Below are positions 52,948-62,573 of a stretch of 64,000 nt of DNA, one piece after another (the stretch's first letter is position 1; every line of letters begins with the position of its first letter). Origin of the DNA: Thioclava sp. SK-1 (lineage in GTDB: Bacteria; Pseudomonadota; Alphaproteobacteria; Rhodobacterales; Rhodobacteraceae). The position numbers and the translations under genes were made by a program. The DNA is taken from positions 1 through 64,000 of the forward strand of contig NZ_MDHA01000042.1 of the NCBI RefSeq assembly GCF_001705665.1. The letters run 5' to 3'. The notes beneath the pieces are model-generated. The model was given only the letters and a program-made list of their open reading frames with translations, was not told the origin of the DNA and did not search any database.

Positions 52948-53783
52948 GCGTTCAACACCGTGTCACGTAGGGCAGGGGTGACCTCTGGCCTTTGTCCAAA
53001 CCACCGTTCAAACCCTGGCACAGCCTGATGAAGTAGCATGCCCAGCCCATCGACAATCGTGCAGCCGCGCGCTTCAGCCAATTGCAGCAACCGTGTTTTC
53101 AGCGGGGTATAAACGATATCCGTCACCACGGCATCAGGTGACAATGCATCAATCGGGATAGGAAATTCATCCTGACCTACCATCCCGAGTGACGATGTGT
53201 TCACCACAGTACCCGCACCGTCAAACATATTCCCGGCTTGCGCCCAATCATATACCACAAGCCGCGCGCCGAATTCTTCGCGCAATTGTTCCGCCCGGAT
53301 GCGGGTACGGTTGGAAATACGGATTTCAGGTGTGCCGACCTCAAGCAAAGATGCCACAATCGCCCGCGATGCCCCACCCGCGCCGATCACCGCAGCGGGG
53401 CTGCCGGTTGGATCCCAGTAGGGCGCTGCGTCACGCAAGTTGGCGGTAAATCCATAACCATCTGTATTGTCAGCGTAAATCTTACCATCAGGCAAGAAAA
53501 TCAAGGTATTCGCTGCGCCGATCAATGCCGCGCGATCCGACATTTGATCCGCGATTTTCAACGCGGCTTCTTTATGCGGGATTGTTACATTGCAACCTAC
53601 AAACCCCGCCTTCGGAAGGGTGCGTAGCACCTGCTCAAAATCCTCTGGCAGCACATCCATAGGCACATAATGGCCAGAAATGCCATAATGGTCGAGCCAA
53701 TATCGCTGCAAAACAGGCGATTTGGAATGTGCGATCGGATGCCCGATAACGGCTGCCAGCGGCACATTTTCATGATCCGTCAT
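52944..53783 (-). CDS. aroE: Shikimate dehydrogenase
   Basis: AroE reduces 3-dehydroshikimate with NADPH. The 279-residue protein has the substrate-site motif [20 protein letters not shown], the catalytic Lys in [18 protein letters not shown] and the NADP motif [12 protein letters not shown]. It overlaps maf and coaE by four bases each. Confidence 0.96.
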   Translation of the reverse strand: MTDHENVPLAAVIGHPIAHSKSPVLQRYWLDHYGISGHYVPMDVLPEDFEQVLRTLPKAGFVGCNVTIPHKEAALKIADQMSDRAALIGAANTLIFLPDGKIYADNTDGYGFTANLRDAAPYWDPTGSPAAVIGAGGASRAIVASLLEVGTPEIRISNRTRIRAEQLREEFGARLVVYDWAQAGNMFDGAGTVVNTSSLGMVGQDEFPIPIDALSPDAVVTDIVYTPLKTRLLQLAEARGCTIVDGLGMLLHQAVPGFERWFGQRPEVTPALRDTVLNA

Positions 53784-54379
53784 GTCGTTAGCTCTCCTCG
53801 GGCGTGTAGCCAGTTTAGAAATTCCATCAATGGCAATCCCAATACAGCAAAGTAATCACCATCCACTTTGGAAAACAGGCGAATACCTTCTTCTTCCAGC
53901 TTATAGCTGCCGACAGAATGGCGAATGCTGTCCCAGTTGCGTGCAACGTAATCAGTAATGAACGCGTCGGACAGCTCTCTCATGGTTAAACGCACAACAC
54001 CAACGTGGCGCCACAGGGGCTCCCCATCGCGCATCGCAACCAATGCAGATAAAAGCTGGTGCGTTTTGCCTGACAATTGTTGCAACTGCGCAATCGCATC
54101 TTCCGGGGTTTCGGGTTTGGAATACAGCTGCGCACCACAGGCCAAGACCTGATCCGCCCCAAGTGTCAAAATGCCCGGTGTTTTACGTGATAATTTCTGT
54201 GCTTTCAGCTCTGCCAAAGTGTCCGCAACGTCGCGCGGCGGTGCGTCTTCGGCCAACAAAGCACGCCGGATCATCTCTTCATCAATCCGTGCCGGCTCCA
54301 CCGCCACATCCAGCCCGGCGTTACGCAGCAGCGTCGCGCGGATTTCAGAAGCAGAAGCAAGAAGGATGGGGATTGTCAT
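53780..54379 (-). CDS. maf: Maf-family nucleoside-triphosphate pyrophosphatase
   Basis: Maf proteins hydrolyse non-canonical or modified NTPs. The 199-residue protein has [40 protein letters not shown] and [24 protein letters not shown]. The ATG chosen overlaps a perfect DnaA box; no clear ribosome binding site is visible, so the message may be leaderless or start a few codons earlier. It is the first gene of an operon directed away from oriC. Confidence 0.93.
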   Translation of the reverse strand: MTIPILLASASEIRATLLRNAGLDVAVEPARIDEEMIRRALLAEDAPPRDVADTLAELKAQKLSRKTPGILTLGADQVLACGAQLYSKPETPEDAIAQLQQLSGKTHQLLSALVAMRDGEPLWRHVGVVRLTMRELSDAFITDYVARNWDSIRHSVGSYKLEEEGIRLFSKVDGDYFAVLGLPLMEFLNWLHARGELTT

Positions 54380-54777
54380 GTGGATAACCGCGCGCAAAAG
54401 CCTAGGGATGAATAGGGGGGTAACATCGGATCTGCTGTTTCCTCCACAATATGGGTGGGTTTTGTCAAGGTTTCGGTAATCTTTTCCACCTGTGAGAAAC
54501 CGATTCAGCCTATTGGGAACGAATCTTTTGAAACCTCAGCTATCCACCAAGTTATCCACATGTATTTTACTTTAGGAAATGTTGAACAAGCCGTTGTTAT
54601 AAATCTATAAAAAAGATTTTCTATGAAAACTTACAGCAGTGCAAAAGAATAAACATCCACCTGTGGAAAACCTGTGAATTTCGCGTGGATCCACAGTATC
54701 CACAGGCCCTACTATCATCATCATCTTTATTTTCTTTTTATCTTTAATTAAGTAATGGGCGCCAAAGCGGAGATAAC
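54379..54777. other. Predicted chromosomal replication origin (oriC)
   Basis: The 399-bp gene-free region lies between maf-aroE-coaE-dnaQ (minus) and hemJ-rho-mnmEG-rsmG-parAB (plus), the usual alphaproteobacterial origin context. It has perfect DnaA boxes TTATCCACA at 54379-54387 (minus) and 54552-54560 (plus), one-mismatch boxes at 54662-54670 (minus, TTTTCCACA) and 54696-54704 (plus, GTATCCACA), and weaker ones at 54482-54490 and 54540-54548. AT-rich stretches at 54594-54635 and 54716-54752 could be the unwinding element. GANTC sites (54503, 54521) would be methylated by CcrM. Genes on both sides read away from it. Confidence 0.85.
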
Positions 54778-55254
54778 ATGGTAGACCTGATCCAAGATTT
54801 TCTAGCAACCAGCTATGTCTGGATCAAAAGCATACATGTGATGGCGGTGATCGCCTGGATGGCAGGCCTGTTTTATCTACCCCGTTTATTTGTTTATCAT
54901 GTTGAAGGGCTTAGAAAGCAGGGCGTGATCCCGGGTTCTGACATGGATCAACTGTTTTGCCATCAGGAACGGTTGCTTTTGCGGGCGATTATGAACCCGG
55001 CAATGATTGCGACATGGGTTTTTGGTTTGGCCATGGTGCTAACGCCGGGCATCGTTGATTGGAGCTCGGCTTGGCCATGGGTGAAAGCGGCCGCCGTGAT
55101 TGGAATGACATGGTTTCACCATTGGTGTGGCGTGCAGCGAAAGATGTTTGCCGCCGGGCAAAACAAATTGACCGGTCGCCGCTATCGGCTGATGAACGAA
55201 ATTCCCACAATTTTTATGGTTGCGATCGTGATCGCGGTCATCGTGAAATTCTAA
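54778..55254 (+). CDS. hemJ: Protoporphyrinogen IX oxidase HemJ
   Basis: HemJ oxidises protoporphyrinogen IX in haem synthesis. The 158-residue protein has four membrane segments and the family block IKSIHVMAVIAWMAGLFYLPRLFVYHV with the conserved His residues, and HHWCGVQRKMF. GGAG precedes the ATG by 7 bases. It is the first gene on the right side of oriC. Confidence 0.92.
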   Translation: MVDLIQDFLATSYVWIKSIHVMAVIAWMAGLFYLPRLFVYHVEGLRKQGVIPGSDMDQLFCHQERLLLRAIMNPAMIATWVFGLAMVLTPGIVDWSSAWPWVKAAAVIGMTWFHHWCGVQRKMFAAGQNKLTGRRYRLMNEIPTIFMVAIVIAVIVKF

Positions 55255-55387
55255 GATAGATTGACTCAACGCGTCGTTGGGCCTATGAGCGGATTTAAAC
55301 CACGGTCGTCCTGGCCGAGCGGTATCCCAAAACGATTCATTTTGACGATAATTCTGCGCGGGTCATGACCATCGCGCCTGAGAGTGT

Positions 55388-56719
55388 ATGATGTCCGACG
55401 AAATCCAAGCTACAGAAGATCTTCGTTTTTCCATCGGGGAAGAACGCACTGGCGACGAGCGTTTAAACCTGTCTGACCTGAAAGCCAAAAGCCCCAAAGT
55501 GCTGCTGGCGATGGCCGAAGAATGGGAAATTGAAAACGCATCGACAATGCGTAAGGGCGAAATGATGTTCGCCCTTCTGAAAGAACATGCAGAAGATGAA
55601 ATCACCATCGGCGGTGATGGCGTGTTGGAAGTTCTGCAAGACGGGTTTGGCTTTTTGCGCTCAACCGAGGCGAACTATTTGCCAGGTCCCGATGATATCT
55701 ATGTTTCGCCCGATATGATCCGCCAGCATTCGCTGCGCACGGGTGATACAGTCGAAGGAATCATTCGCGCGCCAGGCGAAAATGAACGGTATTTCGCGCT
55801 GACAAAAGTTGAAGTGATCAATTACGAAGATCCCGACAAAGCGCGCCACAAAGTGGCCTTTGATAACCTGACGCCATTGTATCCCGATGAGCGGCTGAAA
55901 ATGGAAATTGAAGATCCGACCATCAAAGATCGCTCGGCGCGGATCATTGATTTGGTGTCACCCATCGGTAAGGGTCAACGTTCGTTGATCGTTGCGCCGC
56001 CGCGCACGGGTAAGACGGTTCTGCTGCAAAATATCGCGGCGTCGATCGCAAAAAACCATCCCGAATGCTATCTGATCGTGCTGCTGATCGATGAACGCCC
56101 TGAAGAGGTGACGGATATGCAGCGTTCGGTAAAAGGGGAGGTTGTTGCCTCAACTTTCGACGAACCGGCGACGCGCCACGTTGCTGTGTCAGAAATGGTG
56201 ATGGAAAAAGCCAAGCGTCTTGTGGAACATAAGCGCGATGTTGTGATTTTGCTGGATTCGATCACCCGTCTGGGCCGCGCGTTCAACACGGTTGTCCCAT
56301 CGTCAGGCAAAGTCCTGACCGGTGGTGTGGATGCGAATGCGTTGCAGCGCCCAAAACGTTTCTTTGGTGCGGCACGTAACATCGAAGAGGGTGGTTCGCT
56401 GACCATCATTGCGACTGCATTGATTGACACGGGATCGCGGATGGATGAAGTCATCTTTGAAGAGTTCAAAGGGACAGGTAATTCTGAGATCGTGTTGGAT
56501 CGTAAAGTTGCCGATAAGCGGGTTTTCCCAGCTATGGACATCTTGAAATCCGGCACCCGGAAAGAGGATCTGTTGGTCGATCCAAAAGACCTGCAGAAAA
56601 CCTACCTTTTGCGCCGGATCTTGAACCCGATGGGCACAACGGATGCTGTCGAGTTTTTGATTTCCAAACTCAAGCAAACCAAGTCAAATTCGGAATTCTT
56701 CGACTCGATGAACGGTTAA
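55388..56719 (+). CDS. rho: Transcription termination factor Rho
   Basis: Rho is the hexameric RNA helicase that ends transcription. The 443-residue protein has an N-terminal Rho-N region ([19 protein letters not shown]), the RNA-binding cold-shock-like domain ([23 protein letters not shown]), the P-loop PPRTGKT and Walker [17 protein letters not shown]. There are two adjacent in-frame ATG codons; the first is given. No inserted domain is present. rho genes are often autoregulated; the 133-bp upstream gap is enough for a leader. Confidence 0.97.
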   Translation: MMSDEIQATEDLRFSIGEERTGDERLNLSDLKAKSPKVLLAMAEEWEIENASTMRKGEMMFALLKEHAEDEITIGGDGVLEVLQDGFGFLRSTEANYLPGPDDIYVSPDMIRQHSLRTGDTVEGIIRAPGENERYFALTKVEVINYEDPDKARHKVAFDNLTPLYPDERLKMEIEDPTIKDRSARIIDLVSPIGKGQRSLIVAPPRTGKTVLLQNIAASIAKNHPECYLIVLLIDERPEEVTDMQRSVKGEVVASTFDEPATRHVAVSEMVMEKAKRLVEHKRDVVILLDSITRLGRAFNTVVPSSGKVLTGGVDANALQRPKRFFGAARNIEEGGSLTIIATALIDTGSRMDEVIFEEFKGTGNSEIVLDRKVADKRVFPAMDILKSGTRKEDLLVDPKDLQKTYLLRRILNPMGTTDAVEFLISKLKQTKSNSEFFDSMNG

Positions 56720-56743
56720 TACCGTTTCCCGAGAGGGATATAG

Positions 56744-58027
56744 ATGGACACGATTTATGCATTGGCCACCGCCCGCGGAAAAGCGGGGGTGGCCGTCATT
56801 CGTATTTCTGGCCCGAACGCATGGGAAGCTACGCGTTTATTGGCTGGAAAATTGCCGCAACCGCGTCAGGCGGGGTTGCGCATGCTTCACCTTGACGGTG
56901 AGGCATTGGATGAAGCTGTGGTTTTATGTTTTGAGGCCGGCGCGAGTTTCACCGGTGAACAAGTTGCTGAACTTCATATCCATGGTGCAGTTGCGACAGT
57001 AACTGCTGTACTGCGCGCGCTATCTGACATTGATGATTTGCGGTTGGCAGAGCCCGGGGAGTTCACCCGTCGCGCATTGGAAAATGGACGGCTGGATTTA
57101 AGCCAGGTCGAAGGGCTGTCCGATCTGATAGACGCGGAAACAGAGTCCCAGAGAAAACAAGCACTGAAAGTTTTGTCTGGCGCTGTTGGTAAAGTTGTAG
57201 AAGACTGGCGAAAAGGTTTGATTCGTGCTGCAGCCTTATTGGAAGCCACGATCGATTTCGCTGATGAAGATGTTCCGGTTGATGTCTCACCAGAGGTCAC
57301 GGCGGCGTTGACATCTGTGCGCGCTAGTTTGAAAGCAGAGCTGGATAGATTTTCAGCCGCTGAACGGATCCGTGATGGGTTTGAGGTGGCGATCGTCGGT
57401 CGTCCGAACGCGGGCAAGTCGACGTTATTGAATGCTTTGGCGGGACGAGATGCCGCAATTACATCTGAAGTTGCTGGAACAACCCGCGATGTAATTGAAG
57501 TTCGAATGGATCTGTCTGGCTTGTCTGTGACACTGCTGGATACGGCTGGGTTGCGGAACACCGATGATGTTGTCGAATCAATAGGGGTTGACCGGGCGAT
57601 TCAGCGAGCGAAAACAGCCGATCTGCGTATCTTCCTTTTGGATGGTGAGGATGTTCCGATGCTCTCGCCCTCAGAAGGCGATATCGTGGTGCGTGGTAAG
57701 GCGGACATCTCCACCCAGGATGAATTTTCGGTCTCCGGTAAAACCGGGCAGGGGGTTCAGGAGCTTATTGAGCGGCTTACAGATATTCTGATACATCGTG
57801 TTCAAGGTGCCGGACTTTTGTCGCGTGAACGACATCGAATTTTACTATTAGATGCATTCGGGGCTTTGGAATCGGCCCAGGGTGAGCTATGCAGCGATCT
57901 TGATCAACCTGAACTGGCAGCGGAATATCTTCGTGACGCCGCGCGCTCGCTTGAATCATTGGTCGGTCGGGTTGATGTTGAGCATCTTCTGGATGAAGTT
58001 TTTTCTAGTTTTTGCATCGGGAAATAG
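56744..58027 (+). CDS. mnmE: tRNA modification GTPase MnmE
   Basis: MnmE with MnmG makes the cmnm5 modification at wobble uridine 34 of tRNA. The 427-residue protein has the N-terminal folate-binding domain ([23 protein letters not shown]), a central G domain ([20 protein letters not shown]) and the C-terminal CIGK with the essential Cys. GAGAGGG precedes the ATG. mnmG follows directly. Confidence 0.97.
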   Translation: MDTIYALATARGKAGVAVIRISGPNAWEATRLLAGKLPQPRQAGLRMLHLDGEALDEAVVLCFEAGASFTGEQVAELHIHGAVATVTAVLRALSDIDDLRLAEPGEFTRRALENGRLDLSQVEGLSDLIDAETESQRKQALKVLSGAVGKVVEDWRKGLIRAAALLEATIDFADEDVPVDVSPEVTAALTSVRASLKAELDRFSAAERIRDGFEVAIVGRPNAGKSTLLNALAGRDAAITSEVAGTTRDVIEVRMDLSGLSVTLLDTAGLRNTDDVVESIGVDRAIQRAKTADLRIFLLDGEDVPMLSPSEGDIVVRGKADISTQDEFSVSGKTGQGVQELIERLTDILIHRVQGAGLLSRERHRILLLDAFGALESAQGELCSDLDQPELAAEYLRDAARSLESLVGRVDVEHLLDEVFSSFCIGK

Positions 58028-58031
58028 GGAG

Positions 58032-58047
58032 TGTTTCACGTGAAACA
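58032..58047. promoter_or_regulatory. parS centromere site 1
   Basis: TGTTTCACGTGAAACA is a perfect 16-bp parS site, the ParB binding sequence conserved across bacteria. It spans the start codon of mnmG, about 3.3 kb before parB's gene and 3.3 kb from the origin region. Confidence 0.95.
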
Positions 58048-59902
58048 TTTTGATGTTATCGTTGTCGGCGGCGGACATGCTGGCACTGAGGCCGCGCATA
58101 CGTCTGCCCGGGCGGGTGCGAAAACTGCCTTGATCACCCTGCGCAAAGATACGATTGGGGTAATGTCTTGTAATCCTGCAATCGGCGGATTGGGTAAAGG
58201 GCATTTGGTACGCGAAATTGATGCTTTTGACGGCGTGATGGGTGTCGCGGCGGATAGATCTGGCATCCAGTTCCGATTATTGAACCGTCGAAAGGGACCT
58301 GCGGTTCAGGGCCCCCGAACCCAAAGTGATCGTAAACTTTACCGTCAGGCAATCTTTGATCTGACAGTGGCTCAACCAAATCTCGATGTCATTGAAGCAG
58401 AGGTTGAAGACCTTATTATTAAAAATTGTAAGGCATCTGGGGTAATCTTAGCTGACGGTAGCAGAATTTCTTCGTCTGCAGTGATCCTTACAACAGGGAC
58501 CTTTTTGCGCGGTGTGATCCATATTGGCGATCAGCGGTCATCCGGAGGACGGATGGGGGATAAAGCGTCGGTGAAATTGGCCGACCGCCTTTTGTCTTTG
58601 AATCTTCCAATGGGGCGACTGAAAACCGGAACGCCACCGCGTTTGGATGGTAAGACAATTGACTGGGCGCAATTGGAGACGCAGCCGGGAGATGAGATCC
58701 CAGAGCTATTTTCGTTTAAGCATAGAACTCCGTTCGTAAAGCAGATTTCTTGCGGGATTACGCATACGAATGAGAAGACGCATGATATTATCCGGGATAA
58801 TCTTGGGCAATCTGCGATGTACGGTGGCCATATCGATGGTATAGGGCCGAGATATTGCCCATCCATTGAAGATAAAATCGTCCGATTCAGTGATAAAACC
58901 TCCCATCAGATCTTTCTGGAACCTGAAGGGCTTGATGATGACACCGTATATCCGAATGGGATTTCAACGTCTTTGCCGGTTGATATTCAGGATCAATATG
59001 TTCGGTCCATCAAAGGGCTTGAAAATGTTTCGATTCTCCAGCCGGGCTATGCAATTGAGTATGATTTTATCGACCCGCGCAGCTTAACAGCGGCGCTGGA
59101 ACTGCGCGACATGCCCAATCTTTTCCTTGCTGGGCAGATTAATGGCACGACCGGTTATGAAGAAGCTGCAGCGCAGGGACTGGTTGCCGGTCTGAACGCT
59201 GCTTTGATGGCAGCGGGAAAGGTTAGTGAAGTCTTCAGCCGCTCTACAAGCTATATTGGGGTGATGGTCGATGATTTGATCAATCGCGGCGTTACGGAAC
59301 CTTATCGGATGTTTACTTCTCGTGCAGAATTCCGGTTATCATTGCGTGCCGACAATGCTGATCAACGACTGACGCCGCGGGCCATTCAGCTGGGCCTTTG
59401 TGGAGAAGAGCGTAAGAGGATGTTTGAGGATAAATGCGACAAGCTGGAAGCCGGACGCAATATTTTGCAAAATGCGACGCTTACGCCGAAGGAAGCTGTG
59501 GTGCATGGCTTTCGGGTGAACCAAGATGGACAACGCCGGTCTGCTTATTCGCTTTTATCTTTCCCAGATATTAATTTTGACCAACTTTCGGCTGCTTTAC
59601 CTCAACTGGCAGGAATTGAACCAGATGTAGCTGCTCAGCTTTCCAAAGACGCGCTATATGTGAATTACCTCAAACGTCAGGATCGAGATATCGAGGCGAT
59701 GAAACGGGATGAGGCCTGGCGCATTCCTGAAAATTATGATTACAGCGCGTTGAGCGGACTTTCCAATGAGCTAACAGCTAAGCTGGTTAAAGCTCAGCCA
59801 GCAACGCTTGGTCATGCGGCCCGGATCGAAGGTGTTACGCCTGCCGCGTTAGCGCTTATCTTAGCAAAACTCCGGCAAGAAGCACGAGTGAAGGCTTTGT
59901 AA
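58040..59902 (+). CDS. mnmG: tRNA uridine-5-carboxymethylaminomethyl enzyme MnmG
   Basis: MnmG is the FAD-dependent partner of MnmE in tRNA wobble-uridine modification. The protein has the FAD motif [14 protein letters not shown], the signature [15 protein letters not shown], and a typical C-terminal helical end ([18 protein letters not shown]). Two in-frame GTG starts exist, 58031 and 58040. AGGGA ends at 58030, so its spacing is right only for 58040 (620 residues). A start at 58031 would add FHV. The 5' end overlaps parS site 1. Codon use looks more AT-rich than in the nas genes. Confidence 0.95.
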   Translation: MKHFDVIVVGGGHAGTEAAHTSARAGAKTALITLRKDTIGVMSCNPAIGGLGKGHLVREIDAFDGVMGVAADRSGIQFRLLNRRKGPAVQGPRTQSDRKLYRQAIFDLTVAQPNLDVIEAEVEDLIIKNCKASGVILADGSRISSSAVILTTGTFLRGVIHIGDQRSSGGRMGDKASVKLADRLLSLNLPMGRLKTGTPPRLDGKTIDWAQLETQPGDEIPELFSFKHRTPFVKQISCGITHTNEKTHDIIRDNLGQSAMYGGHIDGIGPRYCPSIEDKIVRFSDKTSHQIFLEPEGLDDDTVYPNGISTSLPVDIQDQYVRSIKGLENVSILQPGYAIEYDFIDPRSLTAALELRDMPNLFLAGQINGTTGYEEAAAQGLVAGLNAALMAAGKVSEVFSRSTSYIGVMVDDLINRGVTEPYRMFTSRAEFRLSLRADNADQRLTPRAIQLGLCGEERKRMFEDKCDKLEAGRNILQNATLTPKEAVVHGFRVNQDGQRRSAYSLLSFPDINFDQLSAALPQLAGIEPDVAAQLSKDALYVNYLKRQDRDIEAMKRDEAWRIPENYDYSALSGLSNELTAKLVKAQPATLGHAARIEGVTPAALALILAKLRQEARVKAL

Positions 59903-60525
59903 TGCAAGAGCAACTGTCAGAAATTTTAGGCTCTAATGTTTCACGTGAAACATTAGAGCGGTTCGCACATTATCAGTCTCTGATAATAAAATGGAATCCG
60001 GCGATTAATCTTGTGTCAAAGTCCACAATCCCAGATTTATGGAGCCGCCATTTTCTAGATTCCGCGCAAATGTTTGCAGAAACAAACCTTCGGTCGGGTA
60101 TTTGGCTTGATATCGGATCCGGAGGGGGGTTTCCGGGACTTGTTTGCGCGATCCTGGCGGCCGAGTTCTCTCCTGAATTTCGCATGCATTTAGTGGAAAG
60201 CGATCAGCGGAAATCTATTTTTCTAAGCACGGTTGCAAGAGAACTGTCGCTGAATGTTGAAGTTCACGCCACGCGTATTGAGGCGTTGGAACCTGCTCGT
60301 GCCAATGTATTAAGCGCCCGCGCTCTAGCGTCACTCGATTTATTGCTCGAATTTGCAGAACGTCATTTGCTTGAAGATGGCACCGCGCTCTTTTCTAAAG
60401 GTGAAACTTGGAAAAATGAAGTCGTGGCGGCGAAGGATAAATGGCGGTTTGAATGCGATCCTATCCAAAGTTATACCAATGAAGCGGCTGCAATTTTAAG
60501 AATATCAGGAGTCTCGCGTGTCTGA
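59902..60525 (+). CDS. rsmG: 16S rRNA m7G527 methyltransferase RsmG
   Basis: RsmG methylates G527 of 16S rRNA; its loss gives low-level streptomycin resistance. The 207-residue protein has the SAM site WLDIGSGGGFPGLV and NVSRETLERFAHY near the N terminus. The NVSRETL codons form parS site 2. The ATG overlaps the mnmG stop by one base, and parA overlaps its end by eight bases. Confidence 0.96.
   Translation: MQEQLSEILGSNVSRETLERFAHYQSLIIKWNPAINLVSKSTIPDLWSRHFLDSAQMFAETNLRSGIWLDIGSGGGFPGLVCAILAAEFSPEFRMHLVESDQRKSIFLSTVARELSLNVEVHATRIEALEPARANVLSARALASLDLLLEFAERHLLEDGTALFSKGETWKNEVVAAKDKWRFECDPIQSYTNEAAAILRISGVSRV
59930..59959. promoter_or_regulatory. parS centromere site 2 inside a 30-bp perfect palindrome
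   Basis: The core TGTTTCACGTGAAACA at 59937-59952 is a perfect parS. The palindrome continues seven bases on each side (GCTCTAA / TTAGAGC), giving 30 bp without mismatch, inside the rsmG coding sequence. Only the 16-bp core is required for ParB binding. Confidence 0.95.
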
Positions 60526-61333
60526 TCTAAGTCGCCCACCACTTCCCCGGATCATTTCCATCGCCAATCAGAAGGGTGGTGTTGGAAAAACAACGACATC
60601 AATCAACCTCGCGGCCGCATTGGTTGAACAAGGCTGCCGTGTTCTTCTTGTGGATTTAGATCCGCAAGGAAATGCATCAACTGGGCTTGGCGTTGAAACA
60701 GATGATAGAAACTACAGCACTTATGATTTGCTGTTGGATGATGTTAAACTGTCCGACGTGCTGATGAAGACAGAGATTGATGGACTGTGGCTTAGCCCGG
60801 CGACGACGGATTTATCCTCAGCCGATATGGAACTTGTTTCCAGCGAAAAGCGTAGCTTCCTACTGCATGACGCGCTACGCCAGCCAGAGATTGATCAGTA
60901 TGCGCTGGACTACATTTTGATTGATTGCCCGCCCTCACTGAGCCTTCTAACGGTCAATGCTATGGTGGCGTCGCAATCCGTTCTTGTTCCGTTGCAAGCG
61001 GAATTTTTTGCGCTGGAAGGCCTTTCACAGTTGATGCTGACCATTCGGGAGGTCCGTCAAAGCGCCAACAAGGATCTGCGGATTGAGGGTATCGTTTTAA
61101 CCATGTATGATGTGCGCAATAATTTGTCGCAACAGGTTGAGGCTGACGCGCGCGCTACGCTTGGTGAATTGGTATTCCGGACAATGATTCCGCGCAATGT
61201 CCGCGTGTCCGAAGCGCCGTCGCATGCGCAGCCGGTTTTGACATATGATGGAAACTCACGGGGCGCGGTTGCGTATCGCGCCTTGGGGCAGGAACTTTTG
61301 GCACGCCATGATGCGGCCAAACGGAAGGGATAA
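60518..61333 (+). CDS. parA: Chromosome partitioning ATPase ParA
   Basis: ParA is the Walker-type ATPase that moves ParB-parS complexes and origins. The 271-residue protein has the deviant Walker A QKGGVGKTTTSINLAAAL, Walker B LIDCPPSLSLLTVNAM and an N-terminal extension of about ten residues. It starts with GTG inside the end of rsmG. parB follows after 3 bp. Confidence 0.97.
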   Translation: MSDLSRPPLPRIISIANQKGGVGKTTTSINLAAALVEQGCRVLLVDLDPQGNASTGLGVETDDRNYSTYDLLLDDVKLSDVLMKTEIDGLWLSPATTDLSSADMELVSSEKRSFLLHDALRQPEIDQYALDYILIDCPPSLSLLTVNAMVASQSVLVPLQAEFFALEGLSQLMLTIREVRQSANKDLRIEGIVLTMYDVRNNLSQQVEADARATLGELVFRTMIPRNVRVSEAPSHAQPVLTYDGNSRGAVAYRALGQELLARHDAAKRKG

Positions 61334-61336
61334 GCC

Positions 61337-62218
61337 ATGAATAAGCGTAATGAACGTCGCGGCCTTGGCCGTGGTCTTTCTGCACTGATGGCAGATGTAA
61401 ATGTTGAAACGTCAGGTTCAGAAATGCCGCGCCGTCCAGAAAGCTTTATTCCGATTGAACGGATTGAACCCAATCCAGATCAGCCACGCCGTACCTTTGT
61501 TCAAGAGAAGCTTGAGGAACTGGCTGCGTCGATTCGGGAAAAGGGCGTTATTCAGCCGTTAATTGTTCGTAAGCACCCGACAAAAGACGACCATTATGAA
61601 ATCGTTGCGGGTGAACGCCGATGGCGCGCGTCGCAGCTTGCGCAGTTGCATGAGCTTCCTGTGATCGTCCGTGAATTTACGGATACCGAGGTTCTGGAAG
61701 TTGCGATCATTGAAAACATCCAGCGGGATGATTTAAATCCACTCGAAGAGGCGCTAGGATATCGTCAGTTGATGGATCGGTTTGGGCATACGCAAGAACG
61801 GATGGCCGAAGCCCTATCTAAAAGCCGCTCGCATATTGCGAATCTGCTACGCCTTTTGCAATTACCAGAAGAAGTTCAAACCTACCTTCGCGAAGGACAG
61901 CTGACGGCAGGCCATGCGCGGGCAATGATCACAGCGGCCGATCCGATCAAATTGGCGAAAGATGCGGTGGCCAAAGGCATGTCTGTGCGTGAAGTTGAAC
62001 GCCTTGCGAAAGGTCCGAAGCCAACAACATCACGTCCGCGTGGCCCCAAGACCGAGAAGGATGCGGATACTCGGGCACTAGAAGGTGATCTAACAGCTAC
62101 ACTTGGTATGAAGGTGGAGATCAACCACAAGGGTGAAGAAGGCGGCGAGTTTGTGATCCGTTATAAAGACCTGGAAGAATTGGATTTGATTTGCCAGGTT
62201 TTGGGCGGAGGCCGCTGA
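61337..62218 (+). CDS. parB: Chromosome partitioning protein ParB
   Basis: ParB binds parS, loads with CTP and spreads. The 293-residue protein has IPIERIEPNPDQPRRTF, the CTP-binding GERRWRAS motif, the helix-turn-helix (TQERMAEALSKSRSHIANLLRLLQLP) and a C-terminal dimer domain. AAGGGATAAGCC precedes the ATG. It ends one base before the stop of the convergent DUF454 gene. Confidence 0.97.
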   Translation: MNKRNERRGLGRGLSALMADVNVETSGSEMPRRPESFIPIERIEPNPDQPRRTFVQEKLEELAASIREKGVIQPLIVRKHPTKDDHYEIVAGERRWRASQLAQLHELPVIVREFTDTEVLEVAIIENIQRDDLNPLEEALGYRQLMDRFGHTQERMAEALSKSRSHIANLLRLLQLPEEVQTYLREGQLTAGHARAMITAADPIKLAKDAVAKGMSVREVERLAKGPKPTTSRPRGPKTEKDADTRALEGDLTATLGMKVEINHKGEEGGEFVIRYKDLEELDLICQVLGGGR

Positions 62219-62219
62219 T

Positions 62220-62573
62220 TTAGCGGTCCGGCCTGGTCCAGATAAAGATCATGACACAGCACAATGTTGCGGCCTGAACGCCCAGTAACATACGCGGCAA
62301 CCCAAGTCCGACTGAAATCGAAAATGCGATGATAATGGAAAGGGTTGCCGCATATTTGGCCCGACGGGAAATTGCGCCGTGCTCTTGCCAATTTGCAATG
62401 GGTGGACCAAATCTTGGATGCGTGATCAGCCAATGATGCAATCGCTCGGATGACCTGGCGAAGCACATCGCTGCCAAAAGCATGAACGGCACGGTTGGCA
62501 AAAGCGGCAAGACGACACCGATCAACCCAAGGCTAAAGGCGATGCACGCTGCGATTAGCCAAAGCACACGCAT
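62220..62573 (-). CDS. DUF454 (YbaN family) small membrane protein
   Basis: The 117-residue protein has four hydrophobic segments, with the family block GVVLPLLPTVPFMLLAAMCFARSSERLHHWLITHPRFGPPIANW. The function of DUF454 is unknown. It overlaps the hemW stop by one base and is cotranscribed with it. Confidence 0.88.
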   Translation of the reverse strand: MRVLWLIAACIAFSLGLIGVVLPLLPTVPFMLLAAMCFARSSERLHHWLITHPRFGPPIANWQEHGAISRRAKYAATLSIIIAFSISVGLGLPRMLLGVQAATLCCVMIFIWTRPDR

